NCBI RefSeq assembly: GCF_024054535.1
Contig: NZ_JAMXLV010000023.1
Span: forward strand, 1 to 64,000
Reading direction: 5' to 3'
Origin: Thermococcus alcaliphilus
GTDB taxonomy: Archaea > Methanobacteriota_B > Thermococci > Thermococcales > Thermococcaceae
DNA length: 64,000 bases
Shown: positions 17,380 through 26,438 of the stretch, in pieces
Numbering within the stretch: the first letter of the stretch is position 1
Layout of the letters: each line of letters starts with the position of its first letter
Program-made: the position numbers and the translations under genes
Notes under the pieces: model-generated
What the model saw: only the letters and a program-made list of their open reading frames with translations
The model's database searches: none
Told to the model about the DNA's origin: nothing

Positions 17380-18657
17380 TCACCTCCCAAACAAATAATA
17401 CAAAGCACTTACAAGGAGGAATGTTGGGATACTAGAGCCAAGTCTGAAGCCGAGTTCACTTAAAACTGGAATGTGGAGTCCAAAGAGACCTTCTACAGCC
17501 AAACCCATGTAGAACGCAAACCCTATCGCCCAGATTATTATTGCCTTTAAGTTGTATCCAGCAAATGGACCGTTTTCATCAAGCAGTTCCTCTGGGACAT
17601 AGGTTTTCCTTACAAGGAAGTAGTCAGTTACCATTATTGCCGCTAAAGACACAAATGCCCCGCCTATAAGTAGTAGAAAACTTTCATACTGTTCCATTGG
17701 GAAAACAAGGGCTAATAGAGTTCCAAGGAAACCAACTAAGAGTACCTGTTTCTTTGCATCTGCTTTAGGTGAGATGTTCTTGTAGGTTATTGCCGCTGAA
17801 TAGACGTCGAGGAATGTTGTGGTGACCGTAGAGAAGATGACTATCAGCATAGCTGGAATTCCAATGCCGTAAGCTGCTATGATTCCGATTGGATCTCCTT
17901 CACCAATTGCCATGTTGGTTAGTGCTCCAACAAAGTAAAACAGGCTTGAGGATATGAAGTAACCTAAATATGTCCCCCAGAAGGCCGAGCTTTTATCCTT
18001 GGCAAACCTTGAGTAATCCGCTATTAACGGTGCCCATGAAAGGGGCATCGCTATTACCAGATCTAGGGCAAGCATAATGCCTATTTCTCCAGTTCCGGGT
18101 TTGGAAAGGAGCTCCTCTAGAGAAAATCTCTTGAGTGTAACGTATGTGAGCCACAGGCTTAATGCAAGTAAAAGCAAGGCTGCCATTTTTTCAAGCTTTT
18201 CCCAGTTCTTTGGCCCTATATACGTCCATCCAGTAACGAGGATGCCTAAGAGGATTACCCAGAGGGCATAGCTTTCAAAACCGAAGACTTTTGACACTGC
18301 GTTCATTGCGTTTGCTCCAACTATGAGCATTATTGCCGTCCACCCTATAAGCTGGAGGTAGTTCAAGACCGATGGTAGAATCGAACCTTTAATCCCCAAG
18401 GGGGTTCTTGAGAGCACCATAGTTGGCAGCCCTGTTTCCTCACCTTCGAGAGCTATTAGGCCCATTACTGTATTTCCAAGAACGTGTCCGATGATTATTA
18501 CCAGTATCGCCATGCCAAGTGAAAGTGCTGGAGTTAGCAATGCCCCTGCCCAGAATTCTGCAATGCTTATTCCTGCTCCGAACCATATTGCAAAGATCGT
18601 CAAGAGGGTAAACGTCCTTTTACTCTTCTCTACAGGTCTTATATCGTACCCTTCCAT
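17380..18657 (-). CDS. NCS1-family permease, probably for a thiamine precursor
   Basis: A 425-residue membrane transporter of the cytosine/purine/allantoin permease (NCS1) family with about 12 helices, for example IFAIWFGAGISIAEFWAGAL and the later YSAAITYKNI. As first gene of a thi operon it most likely imports HMP or thiamine (CytX-like); this is inferred from context. ATG at 18657 follows GAGGTGGAAAC; a longer frame to 18723 would run through the promoter. A minus-strand TATA candidate, AGTTATAAAA, lies at 18691-18700. Confidence 0.83.
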   Translation of the reverse strand: MEGYDIRPVEKSKRTFTLLTIFAIWFGAGISIAEFWAGALLTPALSLGMAILVIIIGHVLGNTVMGLIALEGEETGLPTMVLSRTPLGIKGSILPSVLNYLQLIGWTAIMLIVGANAMNAVSKVFGFESYALWVILLGILVTGWTYIGPKNWEKLEKMAALLLLALSLWLTYVTLKRFSLEELLSKPGTGEIGIMLALDLVIAMPLSWAPLIADYSRFAKDKSSAFWGTYLGYFISSSLFYFVGALTNMAIGEGDPIGIIAAYGIGIPAMLIVIFSTVTTTFLDVYSAAITYKNISPKADAKKQVLLVGFLGTLLALVFPMEQYESFLLLIGGAFVSLAAIMVTDYFLVRKTYVPEELLDENGPFAGYNLKAIIIWAIGFAFYMGLAVEGLFGLHIPVLSELGFRLGSSIPTFLLVSALYYLFGR

Positions 18658-18782
18658 GTTTCCACCTCTAGCTTTTAAATCTTCCAAGCGTTTTATAACT
18701 TTTTTGTTGAAATTTAAAACCAAGTTGTAAAAGCAAAAAAGAAGAAAAAGAAGAATATGTGGCGGATTTCACGAAAGATGCT

Positions 18783-19784
18783 TCAGGTGCGCATAACGTA
18801 AAAATATCTATCCAGAGAAGAGTGAACTCTCTGGTAGTATTTTTCCAAAACTTCAAACCCAATTTTCTCAGCTACTCTCTCTGCATTAAACTGAGCAGGA
18901 AACGCTATGCTTAAGTAGCCGTCAAGAACCTCATATATGCTTGATAAGGCTTTTTCATACAGTTCCTCTCTTTTTCTCCCACCGAGAGTGGCAGAGCTCC
19001 CATAGGGTGGATCTGTCGCAACGGTCTCAAAAGTTTTATCAGGAAAGAGCTCTCTAAGTTTCGTAGCGTCTCCTTGCTTTAAAACGTAGTTTTTGACTCC
19101 ATAATGTTCCAGATTCCTTTTAGCGCCTTCAACCATGTCTCTCCTCAGATCAACTCCATAGACTTTTAGACCCATAAGACCCGCTTCGATAAGGATTCCA
19201 CCAGTGCCCATAAAAGGATCAAGAACTTCTTTTTTTGCCCTTGCCAGATTAACCATTGCTCTTGCTACTCTTGGAGGCAAAGCTATAGGTTTGTAAAACG
19301 GCCTTTGATCAGCTTTTCGTTCATTAAACGACTTTGCTTTAAAAAATCTCTCTCTAATCCCAACCCAAAGCTTTTTCCCACAGTAAACTCTGATTAATGT
19401 TTCGGGAGAGCTTAGGTTAACTTTGAACCCTCTTTTTGATATTATTGCCCCCAATTTCCTCTCAACGTTCTCTACTAAATGGGAACAGTTTACCATTGTC
19501 TCTCTATCTACTTTAAAAGTTCCCCTGATGTAGTTTTCCCATTTGACATTTTCTGCTTTTGAATACAGCTCCTCTAAGCTTTTAGCAGAGAACAAAAGCT
19601 CGCCGTATTCATGTGCTAAGCCAAGTCTGTTGAGGAAGGGAAACGCCTTTTTATCCCCTTTAAGGGCAAGAAAAAGGTAATCTCTTTCTATGATCCTAAA
19701 CTCTGGACTAGCCATTTCTAGCAACGCCCTAACTTCACCTTGAGCCATCTCTGGAAGATTCCCAAGTATCTCGACGTAGAGCAT
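18783..19784 (-). CDS. tRNA (guanine(10)-N2)-dimethyltransferase Trm-G10
   Basis: Archaeal Trm11/Trm-G10 methylates guanine 10 of tRNA using S-adenosylmethionine. The 333 residues divide into an N-terminal THUMP region (about 1-160, with [15 protein letters not shown]) and a Rossmann methyltransferase domain: SAM motif [35 protein letters not shown] and the amino-methyltransferase catalytic motif DPPYG. The permease operon starts about 125 bases downstream on the same strand. The next gene upstream (MFS) is a separate function. Confidence 0.9.
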   Translation of the reverse strand: MLYVEILGNLPEMAQGEVRALLEMASPEFRIIERDYLFLALKGDKKAFPFLNRLGLAHEYGELLFSAKSLEELYSKAENVKWENYIRGTFKVDRETMVNCSHLVENVERKLGAIISKRGFKVNLSSPETLIRVYCGKKLWVGIRERFFKAKSFNERKADQRPFYKPIALPPRVARAMVNLARAKKEVLDPFMGTGGILIEAGLMGLKVYGVDLRRDMVEGAKRNLEHYGVKNYVLKQGDATKLRELFPDKTFETVATDPPYGSSATLGGRKREELYEKALSSIYEVLDGYLSIAFPAQFNAERVAEKIGFEVLEKYYQRVHSSLDRYFYVMRT

Positions 19785-19808
19785 GTAGACATCTTCTTTT
19801 AAGGGCTT

Positions 19809-21050
19809 TTAAGATTTTGGAATGAGAATTAGAATGAGTGCCAGAGTGAGTGGTATTAACGAAGAGAGGAAGTTAATTTTAAAGCTTATTCCACTTAGAT
19901 AGCCTCCTATTAAAGGCCCAACAACCCATCCAATGCTCATCATCGTATTTAGCATTCCCATAGCCTGTGCCCTTATCTTATCTTCTGTGTTTAATGCCAC
20001 ATAAGAAGATGAGGCACTAATAAAGGCCGACCATTTTATTCCTGAAAGGATGGAGAGGACTATCATTGGATAAATGGTTGCGATTATGCCATATCCGTAG
20101 AACACTATCATGTAGCCCACTAGTGATAAAATGAAGATCTTTTTTGCGCCTTTTTTATCAATGGCTTTCCCTATGAAGGGGGCACCTAATGCTGCTGCCA
20201 GAGAGTCAACACCAAAGAGAATTCCAACCCATTGACTCCCAAATCTTTCTTCAAAGTATACAGAGAGCACGGAGTAAACTTGACCAGATGCTACCATTGC
20301 AAACAAAACAGACAAGTAAAAGATGCCCAGTTTGCCCTTTAAAAGATTCTTAAAAGCGTTGCCCTCGAAAATAACCCTCTCGCTCTCTCTGCTTTCTTGC
20401 GGAATTATTAATCGTTTGGAACGTGAAGGTTGATGGGGAGTTTCCTCTATGAGCATCACAATTCCGGCTGAAACAATTGATATTACAGCTGATATTACAA
20501 AAGCGCTTTTGATGCCAAGGAGTTTGACTATCCCACTCCCTAGAAAGTTGCCCAGCATGTACCCTATATTTTCAATGAAGTTAAAGAAACCAAAGGTCGA
20601 GCCCACCTTTTCCAGAACCGAAAGCTCGGAAATAAAGGCCGTATGAGCGGGGAAAAGTGAAGAGCCTAAAACTCCCTGAAGAATTCTTATCCCAAGGAGC
20701 ATGGATGGCGTTGTGGCAAATATTACAAAAAGGTACGCAACACCTGAAGAGAATATTCCAAACGCTATGAACGGCTTTCTTCTTCCAGTTCTATCGGAGA
20801 GATATCCAAAAGGATACTGGGCTATGCTAGAGGTTAAATTGAAAGCAACGCTCAAAAGCCCGACAAGAAAAAGCGACCCTCCTAGAATTTTCATGTACAC
20901 CCCGAGGTATGGAAAGGCTATTCCCCAGCTTACATTTGCCAAGAACATTGAAATTGCAAGAAGAAGGAGGTTTCTTTTTCTCTTTTTTCTTATGGAGATT
21001 TTTGCAGTGCGCTCTCTAATGATTTGAAGCAGAGAACGTTCCCGCTTCAT
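19809..21050 (-). CDS. MFS transporter
   Basis: A 413-residue major facilitator with 12 predicted membrane segments in two halves. The conserved loop between helices 2 and 3 reads GYLSDRTGRRKPFI, and the matching loop in the second half is FIGKAIDKKGAKKIF. A long basic N-terminus (residues 1-27) precedes helix 1. ATG at 21050 follows GAGGTAAGAAC. Substrate unknown; the family includes drug and sugar exporters. It lies 12 bases downstream of the PP-loop gene, so the two are probably cotranscribed. Confidence 0.85.
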   Translation of the reverse strand: MKRERSLLQIIRERTAKISIRKKRKRNLLLLAISMFLANVSWGIAFPYLGVYMKILGGSLFLVGLLSVAFNLTSSIAQYPFGYLSDRTGRRKPFIAFGIFSSGVAYLFVIFATTPSMLLGIRILQGVLGSSLFPAHTAFISELSVLEKVGSTFGFFNFIENIGYMLGNFLGSGIVKLLGIKSAFVISAVISIVSAGIVMLIEETPHQPSRSKRLIIPQESRESERVIFEGNAFKNLLKGKLGIFYLSVLFAMVASGQVYSVLSVYFEERFGSQWVGILFGVDSLAAALGAPFIGKAIDKKGAKKIFILSLVGYMIVFYGYGIIATIYPMIVLSILSGIKWSAFISASSSYVALNTEDKIRAQAMGMLNTMMSIGWVVGPLIGGYLSGISFKINFLSSLIPLTLALILILIPKS

Positions 21051-21062
21051 GTTCTTACCTCC

Positions 21063-21803
21063 TCAATTTTTGAGGATGTCTCTGATGAGGGCATTTGCTA
21101 TCTCTTTGTCTATCGCTCCCGCCCTGAGCTCCCTCAATACCCTCTGAATACCAAAGCGTTTTAAAATCGGCGCACTTTTGGTGGCGTTCTTCCACAGAGG
21201 ACACCCAAAGCCCAATGCGTATTTTCTGCCAAGTATGCTTATTGCTTCCCTTTTATCGAGGGCTAAAAAGGCTGGAAGGTTCAGCTTTATTAGGTCTCCC
21301 TCTTTATAAATTGAAATACTTCCAAAGCTGAGCAGATCTCCGGAGGCTACTATTTTTATTCCATTTTTTCTCGCATAGTTCTTAATCGCTTCCATTATCA
21401 TTGAATGGCATTTTCCACAGATTGGAGCCCTTTTCTTTATTTGAGAGCTTATGACTTCGGCATAGTTTGGAACTTCAACAAAAACTGCCCCATACCCCTG
21501 GGCTCTTAGGAGTATTACATCCCTCATTTGGGGGAGTCTTACCATTACCGGAACTACATCGAACCCTGCCCACCTAAGGATTAAAAACGATGCCGTACTG
21601 TCACTACCCATTGAAAAAGCCAAAGCAATTTTTTCTTTGATTTTATCTCTATTAAATTCCTTTCCGTAAAGTCTGTAATAAACGAGGGCTTTTAATCTCT
21701 CGTAAGCTTCTTCACTAATCTCTCCCCTAACCCGCTCGAGGGCTTCAAGGCTTTGGTGTAAACGATAGGACTTAACAAAGTCGTCTTTTACTGCTTTTAT
21801 CAT
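21063..21803 (-). CDS. PP-loop ATPase-like protein of unknown substrate
   Basis: A 246-residue protein with a variant PP-loop (ALAFSMGSDSTASFL, about 60-75; the usual form is SGGxDS). A CxxC pair in APICGKCHSMIMEA and a later GFGCPLWK cysteine could bind a metal or carry sulfur, as in tRNA-thiolating or QueC-like PP-loop enzymes. It therefore probably adenylates a substrate and may transfer sulfur or nitrogen. It is not TtuA, whose gene is at 4.9 kb. The first ATG at 21803 has no clear ribosome site, so the transcript may be nearly leaderless. Confidence 0.65.
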   Translation of the reverse strand: MIKAVKDDFVKSYRLHQSLEALERVRGEISEEAYERLKALVYYRLYGKEFNRDKIKEKIALAFSMGSDSTASFLILRWAGFDVVPVMVRLPQMRDVILLRAQGYGAVFVEVPNYAEVISSQIKKRAPICGKCHSMIMEAIKNYARKNGIKIVASGDLLSFGSISIYKEGDLIKLNLPAFLALDKREAISILGRKYALGFGCPLWKNATKSAPILKRFGIQRVLRELRAGAIDKEIANALIRDILKN

Positions 21804-21934
21804 CGTGAATGGGTTTAGGGATATGCTTTTAAAGGATTTCTATACGGGGGAACTTTCGCTTAAAACATCACTAATATGTGCCAAAAAGAAAAAGATTATA
21901 TAAACTGAAACACTCAATTTTCCTTGGTGAGAAC

Positions 21935-22612
21935 ATGGCTGAGGAAAAAGCTAGTATCACCAAGATTGTAAGAGACATCGTATCTTCGAGGCCTGCTATC
22001 AAAGAGTGCCTAATTTTGGACATAGTAAATTACAGCGCCCTTGCAAGGCTAATCGTCAAGGAGCTTGAGGAAAAAGGGATAAAGACCTCTGTTGGAGCTG
22101 TTAAAATGGCATTAATACGAATTGGGGAAGAAACTAAGGGAGAAAGAACATTTTTTGAGGAGAAAATTAGAAAAGTGATAGCAAAAACCGTCATAGAACT
22201 GCAGTCTGACCTAACCGTGATAACCTTTAAAAAAGCACCTTTTTTGAACAGGATTGCTCAAACATTTAAAATAATGGAAAATGCCAGATTTTTCCAGCTC
22301 ACTCAAGGTGTTGAGACATTCACACTGGTTATCTCAAGTGAAGATGCAGAGGACGTTATTAAAATAATTGGAAACCCCGCTATAGTAGATTTAATCGAAG
22401 GGCAAACGGCAATAATCCTAATAAGCCCGGATGATATCATTGAAACACCAGGTTTCGTGGCTTTCGTTACATCAGTTCTCTCTTCGGCTGGGATAAACAT
22501 CACCCAGGTAATCTCATGCCATAAAGACACAATATTTGTGTTGGATAGAAAAGACGCTCCCAAGGCATATCAAGTTCTTGAAGAGCTGATTCTAAAGATG
22601 AGGAGAAGGTAG
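21935..22612 (+). CDS. ACT-domain protein, candidate regulator of the arg/lys genes
   Basis: A 225-residue protein. The N-terminal 85 residues are helical (SITKIVRDIVSSRPAIKECL ... VGAVKMALIRIGEE) and could form a DNA-binding helix-turn-helix. The C-terminal part (about 150-225) looks like an ACT domain, with GFVAFVTSVLSSAGINITQV and a final KAYQVLEEL helix. ACT domains bind amino acids. ATG at 21935 follows GGTGAG; a longer frame from 21878 crosses the promoter. It lies about 100 bases upstream of argG and the palindrome shared with lysW, so a regulatory role is a sound guess but unproven. Confidence 0.7.
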   Translation: MAEEKASITKIVRDIVSSRPAIKECLILDIVNYSALARLIVKELEEKGIKTSVGAVKMALIRIGEETKGERTFFEEKIRKVIAKTVIELQSDLTVITFKKAPFLNRIAQTFKIMENARFFQLTQGVETFTLVISSEDAEDVIKIIGNPAIVDLIEGQTAIILISPDDIIETPGFVAFVTSVLSSAGINITQVISCHKDTIFVLDRKDAPKAYQVLEELILKMRRR

Positions 22613-22625
22613 CAACTCACTTTTC

Positions 22626-22684
22626 GTTGCATTTGCAACATCTTTTGTATATTTTGAAATATAAGTTACAAAAAATATATAAGC
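22626..22684 (+). promoter_or_regulatory. argG promoter block with palindromic operator
   Basis: The perfect palindrome GTTGCATTTGCAAC (22626-22639) lies about 46 bases upstream of the TATA box centre (AAATATATAAG, 22674-22684); TTACAAAAA forms the BRE side. The whole block aligns without gaps to the lysW promoter at 33600-33659. A palindrome upstream of BRE/TATA suits an activator, or an amino-acid-dependent repressor that wraps the promoter. Confidence 0.7.
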
Positions 22685-22714
22685 TGTTCTATTCATCTTC
22701 GCTTGGTGATTTAC

Positions 22715-23941
22715 GTGAGAGTTGTTTTAGCGTACTCTGGAGGTTTGGATACATCGGTTATCCTTAAGCTGATGCAGGAAAAGCTGAACGCCGAGGTGAT
22801 AACAGTTACAGTAGATGTTGGGCAAAAGGACGATTTCGAAAAAATTGAAGAGAAAGCCCTGAAATTGGGAGCAGTAAAGCACTATACAATCGACGCAAAG
22901 GAAGAGTTTGCCAAGAACTACCTAACTAAGGCTATCAAATTTAATGCCCTTTACGAGGACGCTTATCCACTGGCTACAGCACTTGCAAGGCCGTTAATAG
23001 CGGAAAAGATTGTTGAAATAGCTAAAAAAGAAAACGCAGATGCAGTAGCCCACGGTTGCACGGGAAAAGGAAACGATCAAGTAAGGTTTGACCTAGCGGT
23101 TAAGGCGCTTTACCCCGAAATTCAGATTGTCGCTCCTGTAAGGGAATGGGGACTAACTAGGGATTGGGAAATGGAATATGCAAAGAAAAATGGAATTCCA
23201 GTTAAAGAGAAGATTTACAGCATTGACGAAAATCTTTGGGGCAGGAGTATAGAGGGAGGAATACTGGAAGATCCATCCGAAGAGCCTCCAGAAGAAGTTT
23301 TTGAGTGGACTCTTTCACCAGAAAAGTCCCCAGAAAAGCCTGAATATGTGACTATTGAGTTCGAAGAAGGAATTCCAGTGGCATTAAACGGAAAAGAAAT
23401 GGGTCTCGTTGAACTTATAGAAACTTTAAATCTCTTAGCTGGAAAACACGGTGTTGGCAGGATAGACCACATTGAGGACAGGACAGTTGGGATAAAGAGT
23501 AGGGAAGTCTATGAAGCCCCAGCTGCTGTGACCTTAATCAAGGCTCACAAAGACCTTGAAAAGTTTGTTCTTACTAAGTGGGTTCTTGAGTTCAAAGAAA
23601 TAGTAGACTCCAAGTGGGCTTGGCTTGTTTACAATGGCCTCTGGTTTGAGCCTCTAAGGGAAGCACTTGATGCCTTTGTTGATGCAGTAGAGAAAAATGT
23701 TAGTGGTACTGTTAAATTGAAGCTCTACAATGGAAACGCCATTGTTGTTGGAAGGGAGTCACAAAACGCATTATATGACCTTGACTTGGCAACGTATGAG
23801 AAATCCAAATACGATCAAAAGCGTGCCATAGGGTTTATCGAGCTCTTTGGAATGCAGAGCGTTTTGGCATACAGTACAGCAAGCAAACATAAGCTAAAGG
23901 ATTTTGAGAGCAAGAAGGCAGCGGAAAAAGTTGCTAGTTAG
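22715..23941 (+). CDS. argG: Argininosuccinate synthase
   Basis: Joins citrulline and aspartate with ATP to give argininosuccinate. The PP-loop [12 protein letters not shown] is at the N-terminus, followed by [27 protein letters not shown] and [16 protein letters not shown] chose GTG at 22715 (protein begins [10 protein letters not shown]) with GGTGAT upstream; in-frame TTG and GTG codons at 22703 and 22706 lie within that site. It encodes 408 residues, the normal length. argH follows after eight bases. Confidence 0.95.
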   Translation: MRVVLAYSGGLDTSVILKLMQEKLNAEVITVTVDVGQKDDFEKIEEKALKLGAVKHYTIDAKEEFAKNYLTKAIKFNALYEDAYPLATALARPLIAEKIVEIAKKENADAVAHGCTGKGNDQVRFDLAVKALYPEIQIVAPVREWGLTRDWEMEYAKKNGIPVKEKIYSIDENLWGRSIEGGILEDPSEEPPEEVFEWTLSPEKSPEKPEYVTIEFEEGIPVALNGKEMGLVELIETLNLLAGKHGVGRIDHIEDRTVGIKSREVYEAPAAVTLIKAHKDLEKFVLTKWVLEFKEIVDSKWAWLVYNGLWFEPLREALDAFVDAVEKNVSGTVKLKLYNGNAIVVGRESQNALYDLDLATYEKSKYDQKRAIGFIELFGMQSVLAYSTASKHKLKDFESKKAAEKVAS

Positions 23942-23949
23942 GTGGTGCT

Positions 23950-25320
23950 ATGTACAGGAAAAATCTGCTTGGCGATATAGATCCGGGTATTCTTTCCTAC
24001 ATCTCTTCAATGAAGGAGGATAAAGAACTGGTTGAGGAAGTTATTGAGAGCCTAATAGCTCATGTGAAGACTCTGCTCTGCCAAGGTGTCGTACCCCAAG
24101 AAAAAGGAGAGAGAATATTGAAGGAATTACAAAGCCTTCTCAAAAACCCCTCGGTGTTGTTTGAAATTGAAGCTGAGGACATCCATGAAGCTATTGAAAT
24201 TTACCTTAAAGAAAAGTTGAAAGAAGATGAAGGATATTTGGCGCTGGGAAAAAGCAGAAATGACCATGTAGCTTCCGCATTAAGGCTAAAGGCGAAAAAA
24301 CTTCTAATTGAACAGATAATGAGCCTGATAACTTTTAGGGAAGTACTCTTGGAAAAGGCTAAAGCCCATTTAACCACAGTAATGCCCGCGTTCACCCATC
24401 TACAACCAGCACAGCCCTCAACTTTTGCCCACTATCTCTGCTACATAGAGGAAACATTATCAACATACACGAAAGCCCTCTTCTTCGCACTTGAGGTGGT
24501 TGATGCTTCACCTCTTGGTGCAGGAGCCGTGGGGGGAACAAGCGTACCTTTGGACAGGAAAAAGCTTGCAGAAGGTTTTTTCGGGGGAATTGTCTTCAAC
24601 ACCATAAACGCAACGAGCAACAGGGATTTCTTGGGAATAGTATGTTCGATTAACGTGAATCTTTCAGTATTCCTTTCAAGAATAGCGGAGGATATGGTGG
24701 TCTTTTCAACACCTCAGTTTAACTACTTCAAATTCCCGAGTGAGCATTTAGCAACGAGCAGCATGATGCCTCAAAAGAAGAACCCCGTTACTATGGAGAT
24801 AGCTAGGGCTTGGGGAGCTGAGAGCATAGGCCATCTCGTGGCATTGCTAACTATCTTGAAAGGTTTGCCAACAGGGTATAATTTGGACATGCAGGAAGCA
24901 AACAAGCATGCCTTAAAGATACTAAAAGGAACCCTCACCACCATCAGGATTTTTGTCGATCTTTTCGCTAAAATCGAAGTCAATAATGAGAACTTGCTGA
25001 GGGATGCTAGGGTATTTCCCATTTTAGCTACAGACATTGCCGAAAAGATTGCTTTGGAGAGTGGAAGACCGTATAGGGAAGTTTATGGAGAGATAGCAAG
25101 GCTCGTGAGGGACTCAAAAAGTACTGAGGAATTCTACAACAAGGTTCGGGAAAAATACGGCATCAAAGTAAGCTTGAAGGAGGGTATTAAAAAACCTGTT
25201 GTGGGTTCCCCAAATCCCGAGAAAACCAAAGAGTACATAGGTATTGCAGAAAAAATTATTGAAGATGATTTAAATAAGATAAATGGCTTGCTAAAAGCAA
25301 TAGAGGGGGATTTTGAGTGA
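23950..25320 (+). CDS. argH: Argininosuccinate lyase
   Basis: Splits argininosuccinate into arginine and fumarate. The 456-residue protein has the fumarase/aspartase superfamily signature SSMMPQKKNPVTMEIARAWG (around 275), the early GKSRNDHVASALRL, and THLQPAQPSTFAHYL with the catalytic His. ATG at 23950 follows GGTGGTGCT. It overlaps carA by four bases (GTGA). Confidence 0.95.
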   Translation: MYRKNLLGDIDPGILSYISSMKEDKELVEEVIESLIAHVKTLLCQGVVPQEKGERILKELQSLLKNPSVLFEIEAEDIHEAIEIYLKEKLKEDEGYLALGKSRNDHVASALRLKAKKLLIEQIMSLITFREVLLEKAKAHLTTVMPAFTHLQPAQPSTFAHYLCYIEETLSTYTKALFFALEVVDASPLGAGAVGGTSVPLDRKKLAEGFFGGIVFNTINATSNRDFLGIVCSINVNLSVFLSRIAEDMVVFSTPQFNYFKFPSEHLATSSMMPQKKNPVTMEIARAWGAESIGHLVALLTILKGLPTGYNLDMQEANKHALKILKGTLTTIRIFVDLFAKIEVNNENLLRDARVFPILATDIAEKIALESGRPYREVYGEIARLVRDSKSTEEFYNKVREKYGIKVSLKEGIKKPVVGSPNPEKTKEYIGIAEKIIEDDLNKINGLLKAIEGDFE

Positions 25321-26438
25321 AAGCTTACTTGCTGTTGCAGGATGGAACCATTATAGAGGGTAAAGGTTTTGGAGCTGAAGGGGTTAAGTTTGGGGAAGTT
25401 GTTTTCACGACGTCAATGGTTGGTTATCCGGAATCACTAACAGATCCATCTTACAAAGGGCAGATTCTGGTTATGACATATCCATTAATCGGAAACTATG
25501 GTGTTCCGAGCAAGAAAATCAAGGAAAACGGAATTCCGGTTCACTATGAATCTGATAAGATTCAAGTTGAAGGATACGTAGTTTCAAAGCTCATGCGGCC
25601 AAGCCATTGGGCAAGTGAAATGAGCCTTGAAAAGTGGCTTAAGAAGGAAGGAGTCCCGGGCATAGAAGGGGTGGATACAAGGGCTCTGGTAAAGAAGATT
25701 CGAGAGACGGGGGTTATGATGGGAGCCTTGGCGGTGGGTAACTACGAAAAGGAAGAACTTGGAGAGATAATGGAGAAGCTCAGGAGGGTAAATTACGATA
25801 AAATGAACTTTGTTGAGGAAGTTACTCCAAAAAAACCAATAATCCACGAACCTAAAGACTATGAAAAAACCGTTGTTGTCATTGACTGCGGGATTAAGTA
25901 CGGCATACTTAGGGAGCTCTTAAAAAGGAAGTTCAAAGTTATTAGGGTGCCATGCACTTATGATCCCATCCAAGCCTTTGAAGAGTTCGATGCTGAAGGA
26001 ATACTTCTAAGCAATGGTCCAGGGAATCCATCTGTTTTAGAGGGGTTAATAGCAAAAGCAGAGGCAATAATTGAATACAGCGTGCCCACACTTGGAATAT
26101 GTTTAGGCAGTCAGATACTGGCCTTGGCTGATGGAGGAGAGATTTACAAGCTTAAATATGGCCATAGGGGGATTAACAAGCCCGTAAAAGATCTAAAAAC
26201 TAGAAAAGCCTTTGTTACGACTCAAAACCACGGCTACGCTGTAAAGCCCGATAGCTTAAACGAATTTAAGGTGTGGATGATTAATCTAGATGACGGAAGC
26301 GTTGAGGGTATTTATCATCCCAATAAGCCTATTATTGCAACTCAGTTCCATCCAGAGGCTTCTCCTGGACCTCTGGACTCTACGTGGGTTTTCGATCTCT
26401 TCTCAAAGCTAATTAAAGGTGATTCTCATGGTATCTAA
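25317..26438 (+). CDS. carA: Carbamoyl-phosphate synthase, small (glutaminase) subunit
   Basis: Hydrolyses glutamine and passes ammonia to CarB. The 373 residues comprise an N-terminal CarA domain (GEVVFTTSMVGYPESLTDPS) and a class I glutamine amidotransferase domain with the nucleophile in TLGICLGSQILA and the catalytic His/Glu in TQFHPEASPGP. The usual GICLGHQ has Ser for His here. It starts with GTG at 25317 overlapping the argH stop. Carbamoyl phosphate feeds arginine and pyrimidine synthesis; the operon context points mainly to arginine. Confidence 0.94.
   Translation: MKAYLLLQDGTIIEGKGFGAEGVKFGEVVFTTSMVGYPESLTDPSYKGQILVMTYPLIGNYGVPSKKIKENGIPVHYESDKIQVEGYVVSKLMRPSHWASEMSLEKWLKKEGVPGIEGVDTRALVKKIRETGVMMGALAVGNYEKEELGEIMEKLRRVNYDKMNFVEEVTPKKPIIHEPKDYEKTVVVIDCGIKYGILRELLKRKFKVIRVPCTYDPIQAFEEFDAEGILLSNGPGNPSVLEGLIAKAEAIIEYSVPTLGICLGSQILALADGGEIYKLKYGHRGINKPVKDLKTRKAFVTTQNHGYAVKPDSLNEFKVWMINLDDGSVEGIYHPNKPIIATQFHPEASPGPLDSTWVFDLFSKLIKGDSHGI

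Noticed and set aside
18658-18782. Possible TPP riboswitch before the thiamine operon
   Set aside because: No CTGAGA or matching TPP-motif pairing is visible in the 125-base gap; only a TATA box and loosely matched TTTTATAAC/GTTGTAAAA arms.
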